From positions 1 to 25,681 of the forward strand of contig JAQGAU010000613.1 of NCBI GenBank assembly GCA_034698045.1: a stretch of 25,681 nucleotides of DNA, read 5' to 3'. The translations under genes were made by a program, and so were the position numbers. Source of the stretch: Paramacrobiotus richtersi (Eukaryota > Tardigrada > Eutardigrada > Parachela > Macrobiotidae). The notes under the pieces were generated by a model. It saw only the letters and a list, made by a program, of their open reading frames with translations. It had not been told where the DNA came from and searched no databases. This document shows positions 1 through 11,222 of this stretch, piece after piece (the first letter of the stretch is position 1; the number at the start of each line of letters is the position of its first letter).

Positions 1-2554
1 CTCTTGTTTCGTTAATAACTCGTGCATTTTAAAAGTTTTATATTGTCAAAAACTAATCAGCTCGTCGACACCCCGAAGTCTATCTTCAGTTAAAATTTGA
101 ATAAGATCGGATGAAAACTGCTTGAGTTATCGCAATACGCAGAAATGGTTGGCAACATCCATCTTTGCAAAAGTCTTGAACATGGAGGACCTCCGCTTCG
201 CTTCGGTCGATAACTTTAACGATTGCTGCATCAGCGGGAGGCTATGCACAATTTTTTTGACAAAACAATTATAAATTCCAAAAATTTCTAGTAACCAGTG
301 AAGTCCTTTATCTAGTGCAAAAAGGGCTTGGCTACTGTAGTGGTAAAGGAATAAAAGTAATAATACCAAACTGTTGTGCATTCATGCAATATCTTGGACA
401 CTGACTTCCAGATTTATCGGTTCACAATAGCCAGATTCACCATAAAGAATTGTTTGTCCGATTATGTTGATTATTCAAATTACGCCTGTGACGTCAGCGC
501 CACTCTGACTACAGCCAAACAATCAAATTAATCAGCCAAACCGTCATTCTAAATAATCCATACTTCCTTCCTATGTTCATACTCGATCACAATGAGAACT
601 GACTTATAAGCTGAGAGCAGCACAAGAAATCACGGCTTTTCCTCGGTTTCACTTTTTTTGAAGTACCGAACGCACGATATCAAGTGATTTTTTTAATTGG
701 TAGGCATAGATCGGACCGCTTTTTCAGCAATCAGCAGGACCCATTTCAGAATAATCTTATGGAGAAGCGACCTAATTTCAAACAGAAAATGTTTTAATAT
801 CAGAAAACCAGTTGTTTCCTGTGGAAACGATTATCAAGTGTGTATTACCAGCTAGTAAAATTTATCACGCCTGCCTTTTGACAATGATTAAATTTTGTTT
901 TGGTCGTTGCGTTTGAGGCGGATGGCCGGAGGCCGACATGCTGACAATGAGTGGCACGAGTCCGCATACATCGCTCGAAAGCGCCGTGTAATTTTTCGTG
1001 CAAGGACCGAGGGTTAATAATATGTATATAGTGAAGAAGTTATATTATGAAATTACAACAATTTTATACCAAGTCTGACCAAAAGTGTTTCTAGACCTGT
1101 AACCCAGCCGTGCGCAACATTCTGGCGATTTTTGTTCACGTTTCTAGGAGAACTTTTCCGGGCGGACTCGAATAAAACCTGTTTGAAAAATCCTCTGTGA
1201 TCTCTTCATGCAAATCCCCGGGTAACAGGAGGGGGGGGGGGGTGAACCTCGTTTTCTTGGTTTAATAAACAATCCCGTGAAAGTCTTTCCAGGGAGAGCT
1301 TTAGTGTACGTGTCGTGTACTAATTGTTCGAAAGCACTTAGGTCAGTGCAGTTGTTTCTTTAAGCCGATTGCAACCAATCCCCGAAGAACGGGTGAACGA
1401 AAGTGCGGGAATCCACCTCCCGTAGACTTACTTTTATTGCAAATTCTGAAGTTGGAGCCTTTGTTCCTTAGGCTGTTATGTTTCGGCGTTCCGGTGCGGC
1501 TGTATTTACGAACGACAGGTCCAACAAGTTTGTGATAAGACAGACAGAAAGTTTATTCCATTGATGCCACGAAGAAACAGTTATGAATTCATACCAGAAA
1601 GCGGATCAAGCAAAAAATCCAAGAATTCTCCTGGATAGAACGAAGTCCGTTTAGACAATGCTACACTGTTACTGTCAACTTTTTTGTGCTCAGATTGTTG
1701 CAAAGTTCATAGCGAGCTCTTCGTCTGTGTGCTCCTGCTAATCGGAAAATAAGTTATCGAGACCCTGAAAAGAAAAGGTCAAAGTCCAGTGTGTCGTGTC
1801 TTTGCAGTACCACTGCTGCCACGCCCACAGTTCAGTGCTGGCGACCTGAGAATTCTCTTGTCCCATGCTTTCAAGACAGAAAAGAATAGCATTTTGATTT
1901 AGTGGCCTATTGCAGAGACTGATTCAGCCTCCGATTTTGCAGGAATTTTTTTAACTGAGTTACAAGCATCTGATAGTTTTTCAAACCTGGAGATGTCCAG
2001 GTTAAATGCTGCGTAGTTTCGGAATAGCGTCTAAAGTCAGATGTCCGTACCTCAAACCGTAGACAAAGGACTGGGCTGTACTATCAGGTATCGAGGGTTC
2101 TTGCTTGCTGGATGAAACTGTGACCTATGACAGCACCACAAGCTCTTTGGTCAGACTTGGCTTAAACGTGGCGTACTTAGCGTTCATTTGACGCTGCAAC
2201 ATAGAGGTATGTTGCTGTCCAGTCGAAACGCTATTGCTAAAGGGTGGGCTGGCCTAAGGAACTAGCGTCTCTTAAAGGCACTTTCCGCGATGATAACTAA
2301 ACGGACCAACAAACTGTCCAAACAACAGGAATCAGTGGAAACAAAACCCTCTAAACAAATTGTTACTACCCAAAAACGACAATACAACGGAGGTCCCTAG
2401 ATCGCCATTGTTTCCAGAATTTGCACTAGATTTAATTTTCCGGATTCAAATTTCACCCTATAATTTATTATGTATCTTATAAACCTGTGTATTGTTTGTT
2501 AGATTTCTCGTAGCCATATAATTTGATTACATCGCTGGTACTAAATTTTTTCAG
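1..2554. other. No gene recognised
   Basis: Only short open frames occur here on either strand, and none shows a family motif I recognise. The stretch should hold the upstream exons of the CBP-like gene that follows, because its first visible exon starts inside a TAZ1 domain, but I could not place them. One weak candidate lies near 1807-1910, after a TTTGCAG acceptor. A 12-base G run lies at 1231-1242. Confidence 0.5.
1231..1242. repeat. Poly-G run of 12
   Basis: An uninterrupted run of twelve G bases is seen directly. Length is likely polymorphic or prone to sequencing error. Confidence 0.9.
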
Positions 2555-4230
2555 TTCCCAGCTGTGCATTGCTCAACGGCATGTTTCGTCATTGCGAAAC
2601 GTGCGCCTTAGAAACAGACGACTGCTGGATGTGTCACACGGTGAGACCTTTCGTCCGTAATCAAAAGAAAGCCAGTAGACCTTTCTGGGAGGATGAAGCA
2701 GACAAGGTGCGTTACATACAGTAATATGAGCTTGATTAGTGTGTGATTGCCAGAGATTCTCACTGTACTGTACATATCGCATTGTCAATATCGTTGAGAT
2801 ATGATATATAACTCAAGTAAGTTACTCGAGATAAGGTTAACAATATTAAGGTTGATTCATTGTGGCGGCTAAATTATGAATTAAAGCGGTCCTAATGTTG
2901 TAAAAGGGACGCATTCCCGTAGTGTTAAAGCTATGCCACCATACAAATTACCATGAATTAAACCGATTTACTCTGTTCGCAGATGCAGATGGAAGCATCC
3001 ACTAAGAAGGATGTTCTTAACGAAATCCACATTACGTGTAAGAAGCTCCTCTTCCGCACTTTGCAGTGATTACATGCGAATGTTGTGCATATCCTTGCAG
3101 ATCATTTGACCGCCGATGGGCTCGAGGTGGATCACGAATCGAGCGAGCAGTTTTGGAAGGAGCTGATGGCGGAGAAGTCATCGACCGGCAGGCAGCCACT
3201 GTCTGAGTATCTCGCGTCGCAAGGCACCACAACACCCTTCAAGCCCAAGCAACTCGCCGCCAAGCACTGGCATGGACAAATGGCTCTTTTCAATCCTAAA
3301 AGTGCCGGATCGCTGCGCAGTGATACCATGCGCAAACTGTAAGTGTAACCTTCAGGGTGAATGTTACGTGCGATTTTGATTACCGTTGTACAATTTCGGA
3401 CGATCGTTCCTTAAATTTCTCATAGTCAGGCTCTTTCAACGGCTGCTACCTGGGCTCTGATCGGTGAAGCCAGATTGTGCCGATTGAGCGGATCGATCGG
3501 CCCCACTAGCTTGATATCAAGGGCGAACGAGGAGAAAACTAGTCTTATATATTTTGTTCTATTTCCTCCATTTTATATTGTATTTGTCGAACGTTCTGAA
3601 CGAGTTGCTGCTGCAGCTGTTCGATTCTACTTTTTTATTACTTTCAGTGCGGAGGCCCTTTTCCCGAACCCAGCTGCCGTCTACGACTGGAGCATGCACC
3701 ACATCATCCCTTACGTTCGCAAAGTGGAGGCCGACATCTACGAGGAGTCCCACTCTCAAGAAAACTACGACCTGCTCACTGCCAAGAACATCCAAAAGGA
3801 GCTGGACGAGATGCGTCGAGAGCGACTCCAACTGCACCGAACGCAAACCTACCAGCCAATTCAGCAGAATGGGCAAACGGCGACGGCGAGTGTTCCGCTG
3901 GGGACGGAGTCGCCGACGAGTGTTCCGTCGGGTGCGGAGTCGGCGGCGAGTGGTCCGTTGGGGACGGAGTCGGCGGCGAGTGGTGACAGCGAACCAGACG
4001 TGTCAGGGGCAGTGAGGGAGCTGATGGAAACGTTGCAGTGTGCCGATGTAGAACTGCAGCGACAGTCACTGCTTAGACTGCTTACGAAGAATCCCGGCAT
4101 TGTTACGGAGCTTGAGAAACGGATGGGTTGTGGACCGGGCGAAGTGGGAATGGATAGTGTAAAGTTACAGCAGGTGGAGGCAACTGGTCGGGAGGAAGGC
4201 GCACCGGCAGGTAGGCAATCGAACTGGTGA
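2555..4230 (+). CDS. CBP/p300-like adaptor: TAZ1 end, KIX, NCBD; no acetyltransferase (5' partial)
   Basis: Exons 2555-2706, 2983-3037, 3101-3338 and 3648-4230 join in one frame to 341 codons plus stop; donors are GTGCGT, GTAAGA and GTAAGT, acceptors all CAG. Residues 3-26 match the end of CBP TAZ1: CALLNGMFRH has the spacing of that helix and the third zinc cluster reads H-x3-C-x6-C-x2-C, two residues longer than usual between the middle cysteines. Residues 125-210 are a KIX domain: WH start, LRSxxxxKLAEALFPNP, then PYVRKVEADIYEE, keeping the two tyrosines that in CBP line the phospho-CREB groove. Residues 269-307 resemble the NCBD: AVRELMETLQ, then LLRLLTKNPGIVTELEKR. In the family these domains bind activators and coactivators in the nucleus. 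KIX and NCBD share the last exon, so the catalytic core cannot lie between them. An alternative donor (GTGAGA, 2641) would drop 22 residues in frame. The start lies upstream and was not found. Confidence 0.8.
3889..3978 (+). repeat. 30-bp coding minisatellite, three units
   Basis: Three 30-bp units begin with AGTG at 3889, 3919 and 3949, with a fourth begun at 3979. They encode a ten-residue Ser/Pro/Gly/Thr/Glu-rich repeat (SVPLGTESPT and variants) forming the flexible linker between KIX and the NCBD-like region of the CBP-like gene. The unit length keeps frame, so copy number can change without breaking the protein. Confidence 0.85.
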
Positions 4231-4732
4231 ACCATCACACAGAACTTGGTACAGCTTCGTTGTCTTTTACATTATGCGGACAGTAGTCCAATGCATTTTG
4301 ATTCTATTTATTTATATAGCCTAGTAATGCATCCACACCGGTCTGATTTATTATTAGATGCGATAAGAGTACTGAACAGAATATTTAACGAAACTAGATT
4401 ACTAGATACTCTGTAAGTGCACTTCCCAACGCAGCATGCACTTACTAGAGGATCGAAGGGAGCGGGCACTGACTTTAGTTACAGTACAAACTGCTGACCT
4501 TTAGTGATTACCGAAACAGGCACGCGTAAGGTTTTTGTTTTTTTCTTTCTTGGCCGACCGACATAGTGACAGCGCGAAACCGGCTTTGGCGGAATATAGA
4601 AAACATCCGCTTTCGGCTGCTTAGAATTATTACTACTAATTGTTATTAGTAATTATTGTTGTTTTTTTTTAAATTTAGTCTTAGCCTGTTGTATAGAAAC
4701 TCCATAGGGAAAAGCACGATTGCCTACTCTAT
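4231..4732. other. 3' flank of the CBP-like gene, nothing else seen
   Basis: AT-rich sequence with TTTATTTATAT and T-rich tracts around 4300 and 4660. No canonical AATAAA was found and no open frame with a recognisable product. Confidence 0.5.
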
Positions 4733-4740
4733 TATAAAAG
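4733..4740 (+). promoter_or_regulatory. TATA box
   Basis: TATAAAAG lies about 120 bases before the start codon chosen for the next small gene, which would place transcription start near 4763. An AATAAA 540 bases downstream gives a plausible compact transcription unit. Confidence 0.45.
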
Positions 4741-4859
4741 CCAAGCCAGCTCTCCTTTCATATTATGCGTTTTTAGTACATAACGAAATGGAAAGTGAAT
4801 TAGTATATCGTTAGGAGTTGGATACGTTAACTCGATCGAGCTTGCAGAAACTGAAGTTA

Positions 4860-5177
4860 ATGCTTGCTTTTGTCCTAGCGATTTCCGGAACGAATGTCGC
4901 TGCGACAACGACTGGACAGACTGCTACTGACACGACTTCTAATGGCGCTTCCTTTCCTGTAAGTAACACTGTAAAGGGGGTATTCCGGTTGTTTTTGGCA
5001 GTTTTACTATTATTTACTGTAAAGCTTACTATTTTTAATACTCTTTTCAATACTGTTTTTAATAATGTATTACAAGAGGTGTTGCCACTACGCGTACGTA
5101 AACGGTGGATAACACCCATTACAGTAGTGCTTGTGAAAGTGAAAACATGCGCCTACATTGGCCCTTTGTGCGCGTAG
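4860..5177 (+). CDS. Small hydrophobic hypothetical protein (doubtful)
   Basis: An open frame of 105 codons from ATG at 4860. I recognise no family. The N-terminus (MLAFVLAISGTNVAA) could be a weak signal peptide, followed by a Thr-rich stretch, a hydrophobic segment near residues 44-55 and a basic patch (RVRKRW) around residue 78. Support comes from context: TATA box at 4733, AATAAA at 5281, and an acceptor-like CTTGCAG ending at 4847, 12 bases before the ATG. A short upstream open frame starts near 4790. A good donor, GTAAGT, lies inside the frame near 4961 with an acceptor-like TTTTGGCAG about 43 bases on; if used, the product would be only about 40 residues. Codon use is AT-rich like the flanks, so this could be non-coding. 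Confidence 0.3.
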   Translation: MLAFVLAISGTNVAATTTGQTATDTTSNGASFPVSNTVKGVFRLFLAVLLLFTVKLTIFNTLFNTVFNNVLQEVLPLRVRKRWITPITVVLVKVKTCAYIGPLCA

Positions 5178-5280
5178 TCACCCGTTGTTGCACAATATGG
5201 TTAAAACGTTCAAGCAGAAAGGTCAAACACAAAATTCTCCTTTGTACCCAGTTTGTTTGGACGACAGTACTGTATGTATC

Positions 5281-5286
5281 AATAAA
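5281..5286 (+). terminator. Poly(A) signal AATAAA
   Basis: AATAAA followed by a GTG-containing stretch, about 100 bases after the stop of the small hydrophobic frame. It fits the 3' end of that transcription unit. Confidence 0.4.
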
Positions 5287-5299
5287 TGTGCATAAATAG

Positions 5300-7319
5300 G
5301 ATGATGATTCAGAACCAATTTCAGCCGGATATAATGGCTGTCAAAATTTAGAATGACTTGTAAAATTTCTGGGAATCATTTCAACATTAGTATAATGAAA
5401 TGAACTTCATGAGTATTTCTGCTATACAGAGACGGAAAAGTCAGTATTGGGCACGGTTCCAAGATTCTTAGGCTACCGCATGGACAAAGAATTCAATGGG
5501 ATATCATGGATTCCTGGCAAACAGTTTCAGTTGTTTGAAGCATACTTCTGCTATATGTGTATCTGTGTTCGTCAAGCTGGGTTTCTTGGTGGTGTCTTGT
5601 TTTTTTTTATCGGATTCATCTAACACTGGGTACAAATCCTAATGGAAGACTTTGCGGGTAATATAGGTATCTGTGTATAATAATATCTGTTTGGAATTTG
5701 TTTGGGAATAACCTGCGCACTCTTTTGCTCACGTTTTTGTTGTTTGTACTTCTGTAACTTATGTGTGTTAGACACGTCAATCGCTGTTGCTTTTTTATTC
5801 CAGTTAGTGCGGTAACACATATTAATATGATTTAAATTGTTTTGTATTTGCTTTCTTTTGTGTCATCTATGTTACAATTCTGTGAATTTGATTTGTAAAC
5901 ACCCTTTTTCGAGAAAGAACAGAGGCTAATCGTTCATTCGTTTCTGGGCTTCGGTTGCGACTATTAGTTAATATCCTTTGAATTTTTCTGTTTGTGGTTT
6001 GTGACGTTAATGATACTGAATGCTGATTATTGTGTGTAGTCGTTTTCGCAATTTCCTATAATAAACGAACGCAACAAACGGACGGACGCTTCTGTTTAGT
6101 TTCGGTTTAGTTATCGAAATACCGGTGTGCACAAACAGATGCTCAATGCAAAACCGTAATGACCTTTAACACTACGGAATAATGAGAACCAGTTCCTCAA
6201 AAAACTTGCTCTGGGAATGAGAAGCGCTCAGACACGCAAAGAACCTTACTCCAAACAAACACAAACCCCACAAAACAACTCTGTACTTACAGTATGCGAC
6301 GTCCGGATTGAACCGCAGAAATATTGCCAAGAGATCTCTGAGAAACAGTGACGGGGAATACCCCTAAAAAACTGTACTACATATTACTTGTTAACGATAT
6401 ATTGAGGCCTCTATACGCAGAAACAAACCTCGAAGATTATTCGATCTGGCAAGGGAGAAAACGAGCCAAGAAAACACTGACGAAATGGGCCAGCCAGCGT
6501 TAAGTGAAAGCGATGTGTAGGAAATTCGACTGGCTTAAAGTAAGCACATTACACCGTAAATCCGCTTCGAAACTGTTTCGCTGTATTATGTCTGGTCGAT
6601 AATGCGTGCCTCACCGCCAATGGATGGATGACCTTTCAAAAAGGATGATTCTTCTTTTCGCTTCTTGCGCAAGACGTGCAAAAGGATTCATATTGGTGTA
6701 CGCTTCGGATTTTTGTGCGTTTCATCTGAGCCGTTTGTGGGGCAATTGACCAGCACGATTGCCATGCATCCGCGGTTTCGCTTGCGCTAAATGTTTTCAA
6801 CGCAAACAGGACCAATATGTAAAAATAACCCGCAAATGACCTCTATACACACAACCACACCTTCATGCACGAAGGAAGGAACTACCTTGTCTAAAAGTTA
6901 GTGTTTATTATGGAAAGTTGGCGGGAAATGTTAAACTCAACAATATAGCTGTCACGGAAACAATTCATTTGAATTCCTGCTTAAGGTGTTTCGGGAATGC
7001 GGAACCGTTCGCAAATCCAAAGCTCTGCCGCTGTTTATGGACACTTCGTTTCCGGCATTCATTCACGTCATAACTGCAGCATTCACGTCACATATTGGGA
7101 CCGGGTTTCCGTCTAGAATGATATCCTGCATTAGCGAGATGCGTCGGTTTTTCGAAAATGACTCCATTTAATTTGTACGTTTTTCACAGCGAGAACGGGC
7201 CAGTCTTTCGTGAGACAGCCAGCGCATTATTACGAAACGCTGGGAAGTAGCTGCGCCTCCTCGATTAGCACAGATCGAAGCGCAATTACTCTGACCTTTG
7301 GATTCGAGTACAGCGTAAA
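5300..7319. other. No gene recognised
   Basis: About 2 kb with only short frames on both strands and no motif that I can assign. A 14-bp inverted match to 2917-2930 lies at 6164-6177 (CTTTAACACTACGG). The last few hundred bases presumably carry the promoter of the GPCR gene; no TATA box was evident. Confidence 0.5.
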
Positions 7320-8528
7320 ATGGAGTTATCAAGGAACATAACCTTAATCTCCAACAACAGTTCAGGTCATTTCCCGACCTCAGGTACAACGGAAACTCCG
7401 CTGAACAAATCTACCATTCTCCTCGGAGTGCGAATGGCCATTGTGATCTGCTCTTTAATTTTGAATTCGGGTGTCGTTATCTTTCATCTAATCAAGCCGG
7501 TTTACATAGAGGATTTTACCACATATCTCCTGTTTCTTTATCTGGCAAACTGCGTCTACCTCGTCGGGAATCAGCCGTTGCAATTTTGGAGTGAGCTGTC
7601 TCACCAAGTAAGACTGATTTAACTTGCACTATAAGTAAGCAAATTGTAAGTAAAATGCGTTAATATAACACTAATTAGGAACAGCCGTTAGTCATGACAA
7701 AGAAGTACATATAGTACATCAGGCGGTGGATATCTGCCAAATATCTTATTCGCATTATGACTTTTATTACTGTAACATTTCTTGTTACTAGGACGTTGGT
7801 TCTCTCGGACGGTCGGTCTGCTTGTTCTACAACTACATCCAACGTGTGTTCAGCGTCGTCCCGGTCATGGGTCACGTTGCCATTGCCCTGAACCGTCTGT
7901 GGGCCGTTCAGTACGCCATCCACTACCGCGACAAACACAACAAGAAAGCCGCCATGTTGACCTGTCTGGCAATGGTCGGCTACGTGCACATTGTGAACAT
8001 GATCCCCTTCTTCATCTACCTCCCCTACCGCTACCAGGCCATCACCGAATCCACCGGCAACTGCACCGACTCCTACGTCCTCGCAGCCTGGATCGGCGCC
8101 GACAGTTTCTTCAACCGATTCGGCCCGCTGTTCGTGATTGTCTTTGTCTACATCTACTTGATTATCAAGCGGTTCAGTGGGCGACGAGCACTGAAAAGGG
8201 GAAATGATATGAACATGGCACGGACTGGTGAGAATCAGGGTACCGATGCAGCACGGACAGTGGGACAACACAACAGACCGTGCCGCGGCAGCCAGCGTTT
8301 CCGCTGCCGCGCCGCGTTGTTCGCCCCTTCTTGGTCCTGACGCTGACGACCGCCGAGGTGTTGACGTGCTGGTTGACACTGGATTTCATCTATCTCTGTC
8401 AGTGGTTCTTTGGGATCTACTTTTCGTCCGACATCTTTATGGCATTTCACATGCTGTACACACTGCAGTCGGTGTTTGACCCGGTCATGTGGTTCGTTAG
8501 TCTGCGTTTTCGCCGGGCTGACGCCTGA
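7320..8528 (+). CDS. Class A (rhodopsin-like) G protein-coupled receptor, orphan
   Basis: Exons 7320-7607, 7792-8227 and 8296-8528 (donors GTAAGA and GTGAGA, acceptors TAG and CAG) give 318 residues with seven hydrophobic segments. Asn6, 12, 13 and 29 are glycosylation sequons in the outer tail. Asn49 fits position 1.50 and Asn77, exactly 28 on, fits 2.50. Cys106 (3.25) can pair with Cys187 in loop 2; 25 residues after Cys106 comes Arg131 (3.50), so DRY reads NRL. Pro208 and Tyr216 fit 5.50 and 5.58. TM6 has CWLT in place of CWxP, and TM7 ends DPVMW in place of NPxxY. The C-tail after TM7 is very short. The second intron, 68 bases in loop 3, is needed: without it the frame stops at 8340. The product is a plasma-membrane receptor of unknown ligand. 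Exon 1 uses A/T-ending codons while exons 2-3 are strongly G/C-ending. Confidence 0.85.
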
Positions 8529-11222
8529 CATTTCTTGTGTTTCGTTAGCAACTTGTTCAATGCCGCAGAGGTAGGGCTTGTAACAGCCGAGGTAGATCTA
8601 GGCGTTATCTCTTCAAATCTAATGTCAGCATTGATATTTATTACAGATTACTGCAATATACAATATTATCCGACAAGGAAGAAGCACAAGGGTGGTTGGC
8701 TTCAGGAAATATTTTATTGGTTTTATTCTTTTGGTACGCGCATGATGGGAAGGATCTAGATCTTTCACAGAACACCTAGATATTTCTGAAAACATCTACC
8801 TGTACTAACATCAAACTAGCTGGCTCTTGTCATTCTACGACTGACTCTCTCTGCATATCACTTACTTAGTACCTAGACACTGCTCCAAAGGAGGCAAGTT
8901 CTACTAGTTACACACTATTTGTACGAAATTGACTGTAAATTTAACGCATGCTTGTAATGTGTCGTTACTTTATCGTAATGTGATACTTCTTGACCGTTCG
9001 CTCTGTTAACGTCGTAAATGAACAAAGGGCGCTGCCTGCCCGTTGTCCTAAGGAATTTAGTTTCGCGAGCGTACAAGTGAATGATCATAGAGTCGAAGAA
9101 GTGACTAAGCAGAAGCTAGTCCAACAAGGACGCAAAGACAAAACTGAGGCAAATCACTGAGCCCTGTCAATTTATGGCGAACAATTCCCACTCTCGTACA
9201 CTAGTGTTCGGGGGCCAGTTCTCTGAAGTAAACATCTTAAAGAAACCGCTGTTTCACCGGGTACTATCTCCGATTGGATTCTGACATGGACAGGCATATA
9301 TTTTCAGTCACCAGAACGGACCGAAATGTTTTGTGGCCGCTGGAGGTGTTCAGGACCGTAACATCAGGCGTTGCAATGCACTCCTGTTAGAGCCACGTTA
9401 GAAGTTGTCCCCGAGGCTACCGAGCTAGGGTTCGAGCACAACGTGCAAAAGAGCAACCGCAGTACATAACCCTAATATCCATCAACAGTCCACCTGAAAT
9501 AGTACCAAGATCAGCAGTCTTTCTTACTTCTACGGTTACCAGCGCTGGAGTTCAGAGAAAGCTGATTCTAGCATTGCTGTACGGTGTTGCGCTTAAGCAC
9601 ATCGGACTCTGAATCTGTCGACACAAGTTTTAACTATTGGTACGGCCGCTTCTTGTTTACCTTTCACTCTGATCTTATTTTTGGTTGACATCTGTTATCA
9701 GTTTCGAAATTCCCCACATCTGCTCCAGTGCTACTACCTGCATCTACAGTATCGATTCGGTGACCGTGAAAGATGCACTGCGGAACATTGAAAATGTACG
9801 AACACAACAGCACTCGGCGCGGTTACTTTCAATTTTGACCCATAAGGTCATGCATGGGAGCAATTAATCCTGTTAGACGCCATGGCCCATAACGACCTTG
9901 AGAATTTTAACACGACTATCAGTGTCGTAATTTTATAATGCATGTCGGAAATGTCACTAATGCCCGATGCATGTAGAGCAAGGTTGGACCCTTTCAAATG
10001 CTTAAAAACCGATGTTTCCGGTTATATTCAATAAAGTATACCATCGTGTCAGGTAAAAATTGCACCCACATAGCCAGTAGGCGCATCACTCGAGTGCTTC
10101 CTGTTTTCCGCCAAGAAAGGGATTTCGCACACGAAACTCTTTTAGGAAATACGTAAACGAAGAAAACCATTTTTTTCACCCAGGTATTGTCTGCGACAGG
10201 ATCGCAACATTGACCTGCTTAGAATTCCAATAACAAGAACGCACAAAAAGGCTTTTCATGCAGTTGTTGGTGTTGGGCTATTTTATTGCACTCTGTCAGA
10301 GCCATGTTTCAGGTTCGCCCAGAAGCTAAACCTTAAACTAATGGATCAACCACCATAAATGCAAAGGTTCGCAATTCCTTCTTCGTGCCGGTTTTGTCAA
10401 CGAGACCCAGGTTGACTGATCTATCGTGCGCTGCAGTTTACAAGAAACATCTTTTCATGACGTTGAACAAAATCCCTAATGAACAAGCCTCGAGTTGCTC
10501 TGTCAGAAAACTGGCGGAAGAAGGATAATAACGACGACAATCGTGGTGTCCCGAAGGACACTTCTCCTACTCACAATACAATTTTCAGTCAGGAAGTGCA
10601 AAGCTGTTATGCAATATCTCATGTGCATCCTCCTACCATGTCAGTGGTAATTCGTGAACATTTAATTTCCGTCTGCATACCGACATCTTGACATGAATGC
10701 TCATTATTCGAATGCTTTTGTTTTCCGACAAAGTGGGGATTCTTTAGATAAAAATCGGGACTTTTTCGGGTAGTAAATCAACCTTCCATCAATAACCTAA
10801 GTAATCCTTACGACCCGATCCTCTTATACATAGTTTAAAAAATACACGATAGTTAGGCCAGATGCGCATGAACGCGTTCTCCTTTGGTAGTTTGCTATCG
10901 CGTACTACCGCGTGGGTGTCGCCGACTCCAGCAGACAACGAACGAGTCAGTAGTAGTGTGTCAGTAGTAGCTCACCTAACTTACTTTACAACAAGCGGCA
11001 TAACTGGTTTAAAAAAGCGTAAGCCTATCCAAGGGTAAAACTTACGCGGATGTGATGTCACCTAAAATGTCATTATCCTGGGGCAGCATATTGTCGACCG
11101 GTTTCCTGCGTGCCTCACTGCGAGGCACATGCGTGAAACATACATAAATGTGGAAGTTCCGCTGTTTCTATGTCGTGCTAGCGATCACTTACTTTCATCT
11201 CTACCAGACAAAATCCGCCACA
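8529..11222. other. No gene recognised between GPCR and protease array
   Basis: About 2.7 kb with only short frames. The first few hundred bases are presumably the 3' UTR of the GPCR gene. A direct repeat of GTCAGTAGTAG occurs near 10946 and 10960. Just upstream of the first protease gene, TCTCTACCAG ends about 17 bases before the ATG and resembles the sequence before its paralogues. Confidence 0.5.

Noticed and set aside
1807..1910. Possible TAZ1 first-helix exon (reads ...DLRILLSHAFKTEKNS after a TTTGCAG acceptor).
   Set aside because: The similarity is short, the zinc cysteine position is Thr, and no acceptable donor lies before the stop, so it cannot be joined to the exon at 2555 with confidence.
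3559..4238. Several - strand frames of 97-125 codons over the KIX/NCBD exon.
   Set aside because: They are antisense of the coding exon and low in complexity because of the minisatellite.
7675..8379. 234-codon open frame on the - strand over the GPCR.
   Set aside because: It is the antisense shadow of the GC-rich GPCR exon 2, which has transmembrane pattern and GPCR landmarks; the antisense product shows none.
8535..8759. 74-codon frame after the GPCR stop.
   Set aside because: No motif and no start context; more likely 3' UTR.
9425..9445. GGTTCGAGC, tRNA B-box-like.
   Set aside because: The following bases do not match the T-arm and no A box or acceptor stem was found upstream.
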